Positions 8,511-18,487 of a stretch of 64,000 nucleotides of DNA are shown here, piece after piece. The notes under the pieces were generated by a model. The model made no database searches and was not told the DNA's origin. It worked only from the letters and a program-made list of their open reading frames with translations. The position numbers and the translations under genes were made by a program. Each line of letters opens with the position of its first letter. Positions within the stretch are counted from its first letter, which is position 1. Location of the stretch: NCBI GenBank assembly GCA_013298715.1, contig JAAFIQ010000021.1:1-64000 (forward strand). The letters run 5' to 3'. This stretch comes from Bacteroidota bacterium (GTDB taxonomy: Bacteria; Bacteroidota; Bacteroidia; B-17B0; Aurantibacillaceae).

Positions 8511-9986
8511 ATGAAAAAGTTTTTAATCAATACCTTATGTGTCATTATGCTAATTCTTTCTAAGTTAGCTAACTGTCAATCGATTAGTACCAGTAGCTTA
8601 TTCGCAGTATTTGGTGGAGAGGCGGATGATGTTGGTTATTCAATAAAACAAACTTTAGACAGTGGATACATTGTTACAGGACAAACAACTAGTTTTGGTT
8701 CAACAAGTACTGACATATATATTGCAAAAACCAATAAATATTTAATTCCGAAATGGCAAAAAAATTTTGGAGGATTTTTTTCAGAAGTTGGGAAGTCAAT
8801 AATTGAACTATCAGACTCCAGTATAGTAATAGCCGGATTTTCCAATTCATTTGGTAATGGAGGCTATGATGCTCTAATTATTAAAACCGATAAAAATGGT
8901 AACACATTATGGCAGAAAACTTGGGGAGGGTTGGACTGGGATTTTGCAAACTCAATATGTAAATCAAGTGATGGAAACCTTATTGTTTGTGGGAATACAT
9001 ATTCTTTTGAAAGAGGGAATTCTGATGCATTCGTAATCAAACTAGATTTGAATGGAAACTTAATTTGGCAAAAAATATATGGTGGCTCAAATTTTGATGA
9101 GTTAAAATGTATAATCCCAACTTCTGAAGGTGGATTTATAGCGGCAGGAACAACTATGAGTTATGGGGAAATTAATGGTGATATATGGATTACAAAATTA
9201 AACTCAACTGGAGATTCTACATGGTTTGTTACAAATGGTGGTAATAAACATGATAAAGGAAATGGAATTGTTCAAGATAAGTTTGGAGATTACCTAATAT
9301 GTGGGGGTACTAGAAGCTTTCCATCAAGTAACGGAAATGATATGGATGCATATGTTTGTAAACTTTCGAACTCTTCGAGTTTTATTTGGAAAAGTACTGC
9401 AGGTAATAGCAGAGACGAAGAAGCCTTTTCAATCAAAAATTCGGTCTCAAATTATGGGAATATTGTCATTACTTACGGTACAAATGAGTTTATAACTTTT
9501 GGGACTGATATTAAAACACTTTTACTGGATTTCAATGGCTACTATGTTAGAGGTGGTAGTTTTGGTTCAACAAAAGATGAATTAGGGTATGATCTTCAAA
9601 ATACTTATGATAAAGGGTATGTTACTGTTGGTTATTCTGAGAGTTTTAATGCAAGACTAAAAGATATTTTTATTGTAAAATATGATTCAGAAATGACAAT
9701 TGGCCCTCAGATGGTAAATATTAAACAACAAAGGACGCTTGACCATTCAATTAGTTTTTACCCCACACTAGTTAATAATAATTGTTTTTTTATTGAGTCT
9801 GAAATCCCTTTGAATCAGAACAAAATCAATTTTAATATTTTTGATCTAAATGGGATTGAAATAAGAAAATATAGTTTAGAAATTGAATCTGAAAATAAGC
9901 TTAAAATTAGGTTTAATGATGTTAGTAGCGGGATTTATTTTTTAAAATTAAATCAATTTGTCTTCAAATTTATTATACAGAAATAA
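8511..9986 (+). CDS. Secreted repeat protein with type A T9SS sorting domain
   Basis: 491 residues. A signal peptide (MKKFLINTLCVIMLILSKLANCQ) leads into about six repeats of roughly 50 residues. They share GG..D..YSI..T.D.GYI..G.T.SFG followed by a WQK.FGG-like block, suggesting a beta-propeller or similar solenoid. The last 85 residues are a type A sorting domain (ISFYPTLVNN, FNIFDLNGIEI, SSGIYFLKL). The protein should be exported by T9SS and released or anchored at the surface. Ligand unknown. It begins 1 nt after the stop of the barrel protein gene. Confidence 0.85.
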   Translation: MKKFLINTLCVIMLILSKLANCQSISTSSLFAVFGGEADDVGYSIKQTLDSGYIVTGQTTSFGSTSTDIYIAKTNKYLIPKWQKNFGGFFSEVGKSIIELSDSSIVIAGFSNSFGNGGYDALIIKTDKNGNTLWQKTWGGLDWDFANSICKSSDGNLIVCGNTYSFERGNSDAFVIKLDLNGNLIWQKIYGGSNFDELKCIIPTSEGGFIAAGTTMSYGEINGDIWITKLNSTGDSTWFVTNGGNKHDKGNGIVQDKFGDYLICGGTRSFPSSNGNDMDAYVCKLSNSSSFIWKSTAGNSRDEEAFSIKNSVSNYGNIVITYGTNEFITFGTDIKTLLLDFNGYYVRGGSFGSTKDELGYDLQNTYDKGYVTVGYSESFNARLKDIFIVKYDSEMTIGPQMVNIKQQRTLDHSISFYPTLVNNNCFFIESEIPLNQNKINFNIFDLNGIEIRKYSLEIESENKLKIRFNDVSSGIYFLKLNQFVFKFIIQK

Positions 9987-9990
9987 TTAC

Positions 9991-11451
9991 TTGAAATTTT
10001 TGAGCTTGTTACCTTTAATTTGCTCAATATTTTATTTCATTATTACATATACTTATTGTTACTATGGTCCAACAGGGATACATTTTATTAGACAAACAGA
10101 TACTCTATCCTTTATCCTAAACTATTACAACTCAAATAATTTTAATTTTTTTGAGTTAGGTAATTTGAACCTAAATATTGGGAATGGAAATGCTTCTTGC
10201 GAATTTCCTTTGTTCTATTTTTTGTTTGGTAAATTGTTTAGAATAACAGGAATAAATTTTTTTCTTGTAAGATTAACCTCTCTCATATTAATATGTATTT
10301 CTATTTATATTTCAATCAAGAAAATAATCCAGTTTTCCGAATACCCAATTATTCAAATCATCGTTTTCTTTCTACTTATTTCTTCATCAGTATTCCGCTA
10401 TTACAGTTCAAATTACCTTCCAGACTCGATAGCATTATCATTTTGCTTAATTTCAGTTGCGTTTGGGATAGATTTTTATATAACAGAGAATCAAAAAGAT
10501 AAAAATCTCAAAATCTTTTTAGTCTTCGGTATACTTTCCTCTTTAATGAAGATTTATTATGGGATTTACTTCGGTTCGTTAGTTTTTGTTTTTCTGTATT
10601 TTAAAAAGATAAGGTATTCTAGATTTTTCTTTTTAGTTACAACATTTGGATTAGTTGTTGGTTCTTGGTATTTTTTCTCCTTAATCTACAATATATTAAA
10701 TAATACTAATTATTATCTAACGGCTTCCAAACCCCTCTGGAGCGTAACAAAAAATGAAATTCAAAATATTCTTTCCTTAGTAATGAATTATTGGAAAAAT
10801 AGACTATACTTTCCCTCTACATTTCATTTGTTACTTTTTATGCTTTTAGTTTCATTATTTTTTATAAAGAGGTGGAATTTTAAATGTATCAAGTTGCTCT
10901 TTGTAATTTTTGTAGGAGCTGTTTTATATGGTTTGATTTTCTTCGGTCAATTCAAAAATCATGATTATTATTTTTTGGTTTTTTTACCGTTTTTCCTTCT
11001 ATTGTTTCTTTTTTTGAATGAGATAAACCAATATTATTGTAACTTTTATTTTAAAATTGCATTAAATATCCCAACAGTTGTTATTACCATTTTGTCGATA
11101 AATTATTCAACAATTCAAGTGGATAGGAGATATAGTGAAATTGACAGATTTACTATTTTAAACTATAAATTAACAGGGATTTTACAAGAAATTAAAGAAA
11201 CTTCTGCAAATGATAAATTTTTAATTATTGGTGATGTAACTCAAAATGGAGGTTTAGTTTTCATAAATAGATATGGATACACCTTCGATGATTTTAGACA
11301 TGAAGGTGAAATTTTGGCGAGAATTAATGAAGTAAACTATTTAGTAGTGGTTTCACCTTACTTTCATAGTATCCCTAAAGGAATTCTCGACAAGTTATCT
11401 AATGCAAAAAAGTTGAGATTAACTCACCTTATGTTGTTTAAAATTAAATAA
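9991..11451 (+). CDS. Multi-pass membrane protein, GT-C (ArnT/PMT-like) glycosyltransferase family
   Basis: 486 residues with around eleven hydrophobic helices. After the first helix comes a loop with an acidic motif (RQTDTLSFILNYY) and later EFPLFYFLFGKLF, as in GT-C lipid-linked sugar transferases of the ArnT/PMT group. These move a sugar from a polyprenyl phosphate onto lipid or protein on the outer face of the inner membrane. The frame is open upstream to TTG 9958 inside the previous gene. TTG 9991, 5 nt after that gene's stop and giving MKFLSLLPL, is preferred. Substrate unknown. Confidence 0.7.
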   Translation: MKFLSLLPLICSIFYFIITYTYCYYGPTGIHFIRQTDTLSFILNYYNSNNFNFFELGNLNLNIGNGNASCEFPLFYFLFGKLFRITGINFFLVRLTSLILICISIYISIKKIIQFSEYPIIQIIVFFLLISSSVFRYYSSNYLPDSIALSFCLISVAFGIDFYITENQKDKNLKIFLVFGILSSLMKIYYGIYFGSLVFVFLYFKKIRYSRFFFLVTTFGLVVGSWYFFSLIYNILNNTNYYLTASKPLWSVTKNEIQNILSLVMNYWKNRLYFPSTFHLLLFMLLVSLFFIKRWNFKCIKLLFVIFVGAVLYGLIFFGQFKNHDYYFLVFLPFFLLLFLFLNEINQYYCNFYFKIALNIPTVVITILSINYSTIQVDRRYSEIDRFTILNYKLTGILQEIKETSANDKFLIIGDVTQNGGLVFINRYGYTFDDFRHEGEILARINEVNYLVVVSPYFHSIPKGILDKLSNAKKLRLTHLMLFKIK

Positions 11452-11519
11452 TTTTTATGCAATGAGCTTATTCCTAAATATTCCTCTACTCTTATATTTT
11501 CCGTAAATTTATACTCACA

Positions 11520-12617
11520 ATGAGTAAGCACGGTAAAGTATTAGTAGCTATGAGCGGCGGCATAGATAGCAGCGTTACGGCAATGATGTTGCACGAGCAA
11601 GGTTATGAAGTAATTGGTATTACCATGAAAACGTGGGACTATGAAAGCAGTGGCTCAAGCAAGCGCGAAACTGGCTGTTGCAGCTTAGATAGTATAAACG
11701 ATGCCAGAACTATTGCCGTAAATTTTGGGTTTCCGCACTACATTTTGGATATACGAGGCGAGTTTGGAGAACATATTATAAATAATTTTGTAGAAGAGTA
11801 TTTAGCGGGTCGTACGCCAAACCCATGCGTGCTATGTAACACACATATCAAATGGGATGCCTTACTCAAACGCGCCGATATGTTAGAGTGTGAGTTTATA
11901 GCCACTGGGCATTATGCGCAACTAAAAAAATTAAATAATAGAACTATAATTTCTAAAGGTGTTGATATTACAAAAGATCAAACCTATGTGCTTTGGGGCT
12001 TAAATCAAGATTGCTTAAATAGAACAATGTTTCCGCTGGGTGGTTTTAAAAAAACGGAGATAAAAGAATTAGCCAAACAAGCAGGCTTTTATGATTTAGC
12101 TAACAAAAGCGAGAGCTATGATATTTGTTTTGTGCCTGATAACGATTACCGCTCGTTTCTAAATCACCGCTTACCTGAACTAGAGGCTAAAGTAGCCGGA
12201 GGGAATTTTATTTATAAAAACAAGGTTGTAGGAAAACATAAAGGTTATCCATATTTTACAGTTGGTCAGCGTAAAGGTTTAGAAATTGCGTTAGGTTCGC
12301 CTGTGTTTGTAAAAGAAATAATACCAGAAACTAATACGGTTGTACTTGGTGATAAAGAAGATTTAGAAGAAAATTATTTAACGGTACGTGATTTTAATAT
12401 TATAAAATACGATACTTTACCCGATGATTTTGTAGGCCTCACAAAAATACGTTATAAAGATGCGGGCCAGTTAGCCACAATTAATAAACTAGAAAATAAA
12501 TTAGAAGTTATTTTTCATGCACCAGTTACAGGTGTTGCCCCTGGTCAAAGTGCTGTAATTTATGATGGTGATGATTTAGTTGGAGGTGGTTTTATTGATA
12601 GGAAAAGTGTTATTTAA
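11520..12617 (+). CDS. mnmA: tRNA 2-thiouridylase MnmA
   Basis: 365 residues, full length. It activates U34 of Glu, Gln and Lys tRNAs with ATP and inserts sulfur. The PP-loop MSGGIDSS is at residues 11-18. The catalytic Cys is in NPCVLCN (C106 by alignment with the E. coli nucleophile) and the second Cys is C203 in SYDICFVP. The tRNA-recognition and C-terminal barrel regions follow (FTVGQRKGLEIALG, VTGVAPGQSAVIY). It stands alone, with a TAAATTTA box about 8 nt before ATG 11520. The sulfur probably comes from a cysteine desulfurase such as that at 45764. Confidence 0.97.
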   Translation: MSKHGKVLVAMSGGIDSSVTAMMLHEQGYEVIGITMKTWDYESSGSSKRETGCCSLDSINDARTIAVNFGFPHYILDIRGEFGEHIINNFVEEYLAGRTPNPCVLCNTHIKWDALLKRADMLECEFIATGHYAQLKKLNNRTIISKGVDITKDQTYVLWGLNQDCLNRTMFPLGGFKKTEIKELAKQAGFYDLANKSESYDICFVPDNDYRSFLNHRLPELEAKVAGGNFIYKNKVVGKHKGYPYFTVGQRKGLEIALGSPVFVKEIIPETNTVVLGDKEDLEENYLTVRDFNIIKYDTLPDDFVGLTKIRYKDAGQLATINKLENKLEVIFHAPVTGVAPGQSAVIYDGDDLVGGGFIDRKSVI

Positions 12618-12749
12618 TTTTTCATTAATCGCACTTAGATTGGTGTACTGTTTCAATTCTCAGATTCAAATAAGTAAACTTAATTAATAATTATTTTAAA
12701 ACAATTTGTAGGTAGCTGAAAAACAATTTAATTTTCACACAATACTTTT

Positions 12750-12757
12750 TATATTTA
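12750..12757 (+). promoter_or_regulatory. -7-like promoter box (TATATTTA)
   Basis: TATATTTA, one base off TAnnTTTG. It lies 5 nt before an in-frame ATT at 12763 and 74 nt before the GTG at 12832 of the next gene. The spacing resembles the short box-to-start distances of other genes here. Confidence 0.3.
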
Positions 12758-12831
12758 CGTTTATTAAGCACGCAACACTGAAAAAACTTAAAATTATAAT
12801 TGATTCGATTTACCATAAGCCTTCAATTTAT

Positions 12832-14157
12832 GTGCTTATAATATTTATAATTTTTTCAATTGATAGACATCAACGTTGGTATCCTATAGAGAGGGGGAAT
12901 TTTCCTTTTGAAAGCGATGTTGATCAATACTATTCATATTTACCCGCAGCATTTATTCATCACGATTTATCATTCTCATTTCCAAATAACTATTGGGGTA
13001 CAACATTAGAAAACGGAAATACTATTCCAAAAGTAACTATGGGGATGGCTATTATGTATAGTCCTTTCTTTTTTATTGGGCGCACTTTTGCTGGTAGCGA
13101 AAAAAATAATGCCTATTCTCAAACATATAAAATGACAATTCACTTTGGTACATTTATTTATGTATTATTAGCACTCTGGTTTTTAAGAAAAAATTTGCTG
13201 CATTTTTTTAATGAATACATAACCACAATTACAATTATTTGTGTTTTCTTCGGAACAAATTTATTTTATTACACGTTCAATCTTGGGGAGATGCCCCATG
13301 CCTATCTTTTTTTTGTTTTTTCGTTATTTATCTACTTCGTACTTAAATGGGATAAAACAAAAAAAGTACAATACTATTATGGATTTTCTTTTTTAGCTGG
13401 ATTTGCCGCGTTAATAAGACCAACAGAAAGTATAATTTTATTGTTCCCGCTTCTCTTAGGCGTCAATTCTCTAAGTGGTTTAAAAGAAAAAATTAGTTTG
13501 TTTATTTCCAATAAAATCGAATTATCAATAGCATTTATTTTATTTATTCTCCCTTTCTTTTTTCAAATGATATACTGGAAAATTTATGCGAATCAATATT
13601 TATTCTTTTCTTACACAAATGAACGTTTCTATTTTTTAGACCCTCAAATTGGTAATTTTTTATTTAGCTTCAGAAAAGGCTGGTTACTTTATACCCCTAT
13701 GATGATTTTTGCCGTTTTAGGAATATTTTTTTTAAAAAAAGTAGCTAAAGATTTATTTATCTTCTCAATTCTCTATTTAATTATCAATATATATATTCTC
13801 AGTTCTTGGTGGGATTGGGCTTTTGGGGGCTCATTTGGCTGCCGCGCACTCATTCAGCATTATGCCTTTTTTGCTTTAGGATTTGCAGCATTTCTAAAAA
13901 TAACTCTAAATTTTTTTAATAATTTACTGTTAAAATACTGTCTTCAAATTTTTATTTGTAGTCTTTTCTATCTTATTATTCAGCTAAATTTGAATCAATC
14001 ACTCTTATATAGGTATAACCTAATTCATTGCTCAGGAATGACAAAGGAAGCATATTTATACATTTTTAATAAAGACGGAGTTTTACCAAAAGAAATTGAT
14101 AAAAAAATTAAAGAACCTAATATGAAAGATATGTTAAATGGCAAACGCGATTATTAA
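12832..14157 (+). CDS. Multi-pass membrane protein, probable GT-C glycosyltransferase
   Basis: 441 residues from GTG 12832, with about ten hydrophobic helices. An acidic loop follows the first helix (FESDVDQYYSYLPA) and a WWDWAFGGSFGCR block near the end resembles GT-C membrane glycosyltransferases of Bacteroidota. The frame has no ATG near its beginning and is open upstream past 12763. The upstream codons read LKKLKIIIDSIYHKP, so the real start may be CTG 12778 or ATT 12763, giving a basic cytoplasmic N-terminus. Substrate unknown. It is the second such protein in this region. Confidence 0.65.
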   Translation: MLIIFIIFSIDRHQRWYPIERGNFPFESDVDQYYSYLPAAFIHHDLSFSFPNNYWGTTLENGNTIPKVTMGMAIMYSPFFFIGRTFAGSEKNNAYSQTYKMTIHFGTFIYVLLALWFLRKNLLHFFNEYITTITIICVFFGTNLFYYTFNLGEMPHAYLFFVFSLFIYFVLKWDKTKKVQYYYGFSFLAGFAALIRPTESIILLFPLLLGVNSLSGLKEKISLFISNKIELSIAFILFILPFFFQMIYWKIYANQYLFFSYTNERFYFLDPQIGNFLFSFRKGWLLYTPMMIFAVLGIFFLKKVAKDLFIFSILYLIINIYILSSWWDWAFGGSFGCRALIQHYAFFALGFAAFLKITLNFFNNLLLKYCLQIFICSLFYLIIQLNLNQSLLYRYNLIHCSGMTKEAYLYIFNKDGVLPKEIDKKIKEPNMKDMLNGKRDY

Positions 14158-14159
14158 AA

Positions 14160-14179
14160 AGATTATAGCATAATAATCT
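14160..14179 (-). terminator. Possible weak terminator hairpin
   Basis: Perfect 7-bp stem AGATTAT/ATAATCT with a 6-nt loop. Read on the minus strand it is followed by TTTTTAAT, so it could end transcripts of the serine hydrolase gene whose stop is at 14320. The stem is AT-rich and therefore weak. Confidence 0.3.
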
Positions 14180-14319
14180 AAAAAGAAATTTATTTTGCCA
14201 AGATAGTTTTCTTCATCCTAAAATAAACCCACCAGAAATACATCCAAACTAAACTACATCAATCACTTAAAAAATATGTATTATTTAAAAAATAAATTAA
14301 AAAAATAAAGTAGTAATTT

Positions 14320-15429
14320 TTAATCTTTTTTGAGTGAATACGCCTTTGATAAAGAAGTAAACATCTCCCACCAATTGGCATTTCCTTCTTTCTTTCCAAG
14401 CCTAACAATTATAACATCGCTCTGTGGATTTACATAAACATACTGCCCTAAAATGCCTTCTGCCATAAAATCTTTGTTTGGTGTAGGCAGCCACCACTGA
14501 TACTGATAATAATTTACACTACCTTCTAATGTATCCAGCTTGGTCGATTCTTCAACCCACTTTTGTGAAACAAGTTGTTTACCTTCCCAATTACCCTTGT
14601 TCTTGTATAATCTTCCAAGTTTGGCAAAGTCCCTAGCCCTCGCGTTTAAACAACAAAATGTTTTTTCTAATCCATTTTTCTTTCTATCAATACTCCACGA
14701 CGCATCATACTCCATCCCTAAAGGCATCCAAATTTTTTCTTGTAAATAAGTAGTGATTGTTTTTCCTTTTAAGGAACGTTCTAAAACCAATCCTAACAAT
14801 TGGGTATTGCCGCTAACGTACTCAAATTGTTTACCTGGTTCGGCTTTTAGTTTCATTTTACTAATTTTTTTTCGGAGATTAAGTCCGTAATAAAATGATG
14901 CTGCATCTCCAAATGGATTCCAGTAACTCTCATTAAATTTAATTCCTGATGTCATTTGTAAAAGGTGTTTAATAGTAACTTTATCAAACCCATTTTTACT
15001 TAATTCAGGAATATATTTGGTAATGGGCTCGTCTACCGATTTAATAAATCCTTCATCAATAGCACAACCTATTAAAATTGATGTTACAGATTTTGCCATT
15101 GAAAATGATGGGACTATACTTTTCTTTTCATATCCCTTAAAATATTTTTCATATTTAATTGTATCATTTCTAATAACTATAAATGCTACAGTTTTGTTTT
15201 TTTCTAAAAACTTTTCAAAATTAGCACCGTTTAATTCTTTTGGGAGTTTTTCTAAATTAACAGTTTTAAAATTGTAATGCAATGAGTCCGCTATTAAAGC
15301 TCTTGAATGAAATTTTTTATAATCTTTTAAATCTGCAAAATTATAAAAAACAAATCTCCCTAGTTGACAAGAGGTTGAAACCAAGAACACGAAAATTATT
15401 GAAATTTGTAGTATAATTTTTTTACACAT
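14320..15429 (-). CDS. Serine hydrolase, beta-lactamase/PBP-C family lipoprotein
   Basis: 369 residues. The lipoprotein signal ends in VSTSC (Cys21). The class C beta-lactamase/DD-peptidase fold is shown by the S-x-x-K motif S110-MAK in SFSMAKS, the loop HLLQMTSGI, the second motif YVSGN (Tyr/Asn) and PLGM. Such proteins are usually esterases or DD-peptidases rather than true beta-lactamases. It should be lipid-anchored in the periplasm. It is monocistronic, with a gene-poor gap on each side. Substrate cannot be told from sequence. Confidence 0.88.
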   Translation of the reverse strand: MCKKIILQISIIFVFLVSTSCQLGRFVFYNFADLKDYKKFHSRALIADSLHYNFKTVNLEKLPKELNGANFEKFLEKNKTVAFIVIRNDTIKYEKYFKGYEKKSIVPSFSMAKSVTSILIGCAIDEGFIKSVDEPITKYIPELSKNGFDKVTIKHLLQMTSGIKFNESYWNPFGDAASFYYGLNLRKKISKMKLKAEPGKQFEYVSGNTQLLGLVLERSLKGKTITTYLQEKIWMPLGMEYDASWSIDRKKNGLEKTFCCLNARARDFAKLGRLYKNKGNWEGKQLVSQKWVEESTKLDTLEGSVNYYQYQWWLPTPNKDFMAEGILGQYVYVNPQSDVIIVRLGKKEGNANWWEMFTSLSKAYSLKKD

Positions 15430-15527
15430 GTTGATAGTATTTAAAACCTGTTTTAACTTAATTATAACAAGAAAATTAAGACATTGTTTAATTCAACACG
15501 ATTAAAAAAGCCGAACATAAACGTTTT

Positions 15528-16472
15528 TCAGTTAGCCAATACTATTTTCTTTGTTTCAAAATAACCACCTCCAGTAATACTTACAAAATAAACGCCATTT
15601 ATAAATTCTTCCATTTTACAATTGAGTTCGTATTTTCCTGTTTGGTGAAGCGTTCCATTTGCTAATTGGTTTATCAAAGCTCCATTCAAATCAAATACGC
15701 TGATTGTTAATCGTGTTGGTTTTGTTACTTCATACTGAATTGTAAAATTTCTATTGCTTGGGTTTGGGTATACATTAAAATTTTTTGAATCACTATTTTT
15801 TAAATTTTTATCAATACCAATTTTAGCAAGGTTCTCAACTTCAATACTGCTATCAGCTTGTAATGCCATAGTTGCTTTACACGGTTCTTTACTAATTTTT
15901 TCTTCGGTTGGCATTATGCAAACATCACCAGTTAATTTATCACTATTTTCAAGAGTAAGTGTGTCAGCTATAATGGGCATTTCATAAGCAACATCCCCCA
16001 TAATTTCTCCTTTGCTAAAAATTGTTTCATCACAAATAATTGAATCTGTATGCGTTATAGTATCATTTAAAACCTTTGCAAGCCCCAATGGATGAGAGAT
16101 TGAGGGTTCTATCTCACCCATTACTTCAACTTTCTCGTTTCTATAATCTTTACAACTAAATAAAAATGAGCCAAAAACTAAAAACAATGCTATAGCAAAA
16201 CGCTTTGTTAAACTCGTATTATAAGGAATTTTGTTTAAGTCTAGTTTGCTTTCTAGTGGCCTGTTTAACTGCTCGTTTTTAAATCTACCGCAAACTTTTT
16301 CTTTGCTTTTTTCAATTAATATATATTTAATTTCTTCGTCGGTTTTATTACTAAAATCAACTACTGTTTTATTGCAGCTTAGGCAAAATTTCCCTTTTTC
16401 ATCTGGTAACATCTTGTTCCAGTCTTCGTGGCAAGGTTCATTAATTTGAACTTTAAAGTTTTTATTTTCCAT
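15528..16472 (-). CDS. Zinc-ribbon-like, single-TM protein with type A T9SS sorting domain
   Basis: 314 residues. The N-terminus is not a signal peptide but a cysteine motif: C14 (EPCHEDW), C30 and C33 (GKFCLSC), C61 (KVCGRF). This is a probable metal-binding ribbon. One membrane segment follows at about 88-107 (FAIALFLVFGSFLFSC), then a variable Asp/Glu/Thr-rich region. The end is a type A sorting domain (NVYPNPSNRNFTIQYE, VFDLNGALI, NGVYFVSITGG). The topology, with a cytosolic ribbon and exported C-terminus, is known from other Bacteroidota proteins but is unexplained. Confidence 0.78.
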   Translation of the reverse strand: MENKNFKVQINEPCHEDWNKMLPDEKGKFCLSCNKTVVDFSNKTDEEIKYILIEKSKEKVCGRFKNEQLNRPLESKLDLNKIPYNTSLTKRFAIALFLVFGSFLFSCKDYRNEKVEVMGEIEPSISHPLGLAKVLNDTITHTDSIICDETIFSKGEIMGDVAYEMPIIADTLTLENSDKLTGDVCIMPTEEKISKEPCKATMALQADSSIEVENLAKIGIDKNLKNSDSKNFNVYPNPSNRNFTIQYEVTKPTRLTISVFDLNGALINQLANGTLHQTGKYELNCKMEEFINGVYFVSITGGGYFETKKIVLAN

Positions 16473-16702
16473 ACGTTTTTATTTTAAGATGATTTAATTC
16501 GACAATTCCATAAATTAGTGGTAAAATTATTTTTACTTGCTAATAAATAAAAGTTACTTTTTATAAGTGAAGCTAATCGCAATATATTTGGTATGTATCT
16601 TTATTTATCTGGCAATGTAAATCGCACAACAAGTAGTACTTTTTCAACGAATACCAATAATGAAACTTAAAAAAATAGTAAATTTACTCATCAATTATTA
16701 TA

Positions 16703-17083
16703 ATGAAAACATTTGAAACAGACGCCTACACCATGATAGTAAATACAAATTTACTTATTGAATTTAAAGTAAAGTCGGGTGTAAAGTTAAAAGCAAGCGA
16801 TATTTGGGAATCACGTGATCAGTCGTGCGGGTACATTCCAGGAAAAAAGTTTTTTGTTTTGTTTGAAGTTTCTGAAGGTGCAGAGGTGACAGCTGAAGGG
16901 AGAACTGCTGGTGCTTCTGAAGAATATTCAAAACATGTGAGCGCACTTGCCCTGTGCAGTAATAAAATGCATGAACGTATTTTAGGAAATTTATTTTTAA
17001 AAATACATAAACCAAAAGTGCCAACTCGTTTTTTTGAGAACAGATTAGAAGGAATTGTGTGGTTAAAATCTAAGATGGAGTAA
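16703..17083 (+). CDS. Small conserved protein, possibly STAS/SEC14-like
   Basis: 126 residues, no signal peptide or membrane segment, so cytosolic. The pattern (KFFVLFEVSEGAEVTAEGRT, then ALALCSNKMHERILGN, then RFFENRLEGIVWL) resembles small STAS/SEC14-type proteins of Bacteroidota. These alternate strand-helix and often end with a motif of this kind (F.....A..WL). The assignment is by general resemblance only. The gene ends 2 nt from the end of the convergent ogt gene. Confidence 0.6.
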   Translation: MKTFETDAYTMIVNTNLLIEFKVKSGVKLKASDIWESRDQSCGYIPGKKFFVLFEVSEGAEVTAEGRTAGASEEYSKHVSALALCSNKMHERILGNLFLKIHKPKVPTRFFENRLEGIVWLKSKME

Positions 17084-17085
17084 TT

Positions 17086-17613
17086 TTACCACAATTGGGT
17101 TTGACTTTTATTTTCTAATTGTAATAATTTCTTTTTTACAGCTAAACCTCCTGAGTAGCCCGTTAACTCACCATTACTTCCAATAATTCTATGGCAAGGA
17201 ATAATAATAGAAAGTGCATTAGCACCGTTTGCTGCTGCTACGGCTCTAATAGCACTTGCAGCGTTTATACTTTTAGCTAAATTTAAGTAGGTAGAAGTTT
17301 TTCCATACTTAACTTTTAGCAAGGCTTCCCATACTTTTTTTTGAAAATTGCTTCCAACTAAAAGCAAAGGCAAATCAAAATCATTTAATTTCTTTTCAAA
17401 GTATAAGTTCAATTGTGCTTTTGTTTCATCTAAAAGCGTGTCGTTTTTTTCTACATAATCCAAATTAAAAAAGTTTTTAATTCGCTTATCAATTAATTCT
17501 CGCTGTTTCCTATAACGCCAATCACAAATACATAATTGCGATTGGTAACTTCCAAGAATTAACTCACCAAAGGGGGAATTAAAGTAATTGATTGCAATTA
17601 CAGCCTCAGCCAC
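17086..17613 (-). CDS. ogt: Methylated-DNA-protein-cysteine methyltransferase
   Basis: 175 residues. Repairs O6-alkylguanine by transferring the alkyl group to its own Cys140 in IIPCHRII, a suicide reaction. The helix-turn-helix region (SNFQKKVWEALLKVKYG) and the downstream GYSGGLAVKKKLL motif are both present. The start is GTG 17613, directly after the TAA of the DUF4476 gene (no intervening base), so it is probably translationally coupled to it. Confidence 0.95.
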   Translation of the reverse strand: MAEAVIAINYFNSPFGELILGSYQSQLCICDWRYRKQRELIDKRIKNFFNLDYVEKNDTLLDETKAQLNLYFEKKLNDFDLPLLLVGSNFQKKVWEALLKVKYGKTSTYLNLAKSINAASAIRAVAAANGANALSIIIPCHRIIGSNGELTGYSGGLAVKKKLLQLENKSQTQLW

Positions 17614-18405
17614 TTAGTTTGATTTATTCATAAAATCACTTAAATCTTTTTTACTGCTACTCAAACTAAATACATCCATTACTGAAAAATAGTTTTGTTT
17701 ATCAAGTGTTTGCGCATAAAAGTGTTTTGCTAAATCAAGTTTATTGCGTTCTAAATTAAATGTTTTTAAAACAGTTACCACTTGCGTAGTGTTTAAATTT
17801 TTACCTCTTAAAAACGACTTTGCTAAGTTTGTTCTAGTGCTTTCTAACGATTCTTTTTTAAGCATATTCACAACACCATTAAATTCTGCGTCATTCATAG
17901 CAACGGGGGCAACGCTCAAACTTGGTTGCTGAACAATTGTATTAGTTGAAACAGGTTGTGTTGTAGTGGTTGTAGTTATTACTGTGGGCGTAATTACCGC
18001 GGTGTTAGTTGGCACTAGCGTTTGGGTTAAAGCAGTAGATGCTATAGTTTGAGTAGTTAAACCCATTAATAGTTTGCTTTCTAAAATAAGGGAGAACTTT
18101 CCATAAACATCTCTATTTAAAACATAGTTACTAATGTAGTTAGGTAAACTTGTAATTGAAAACTGAATAGGACTCGATGCACCTGCAATTAAAAATTGTA
18201 CCCTGTAATTTTGTTCGTCGAGGCAATCGTAAGTTATTGATGAAGCATAAACATTTATTGGCCTAACACCGTTTATTGAAGCAATAAATTTGGGTTGATT
18301 TGGACTTGCATTTTTTATAGTGAGCATACCACAATCTTGGGCAATTAAATTAGAGGTTAAAATTGTTACTGTTAATAAAAGTAATGAATTAAATAAGTTT
18401 TTCAT
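17614..18405 (-). CDS. Exported DUF4476 domain protein
   Basis: 263 residues. A signal peptide (LLLLTVTILTSNLIAQ) precedes a beta-rich region. A Thr/Val-rich low-complexity linker follows (about residues 130-170, many TTT/TPT). The C-terminal 95 residues are helical (MNDAEFNGVVNMLKKE, LDLAKHFYAQTLDKQN, SSSKKDLSDFM), matching DUF4476. The function of the domain is unknown. First gene of a two-gene unit with ogt, an odd pairing. Confidence 0.82.
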   Translation of the reverse strand: MKNLFNSLLLLTVTILTSNLIAQDCGMLTIKNASPNQPKFIASINGVRPINVYASSITYDCLDEQNYRVQFLIAGASSPIQFSITSLPNYISNYVLNRDVYGKFSLILESKLLMGLTTQTIASTALTQTLVPTNTAVITPTVITTTTTTQPVSTNTIVQQPSLSVAPVAMNDAEFNGVVNMLKKESLESTRTNLAKSFLRGKNLNTTQVVTVLKTFNLERNKLDLAKHFYAQTLDKQNYFSVMDVFSLSSSKKDLSDFMNKSN

Positions 18406-18487
18406 TTTGTAAATTGTTTAAATAGGCATTAAAATATTATAACAAATTTACATATTCATTTGTTATATTTATAATCATTATTTTATT

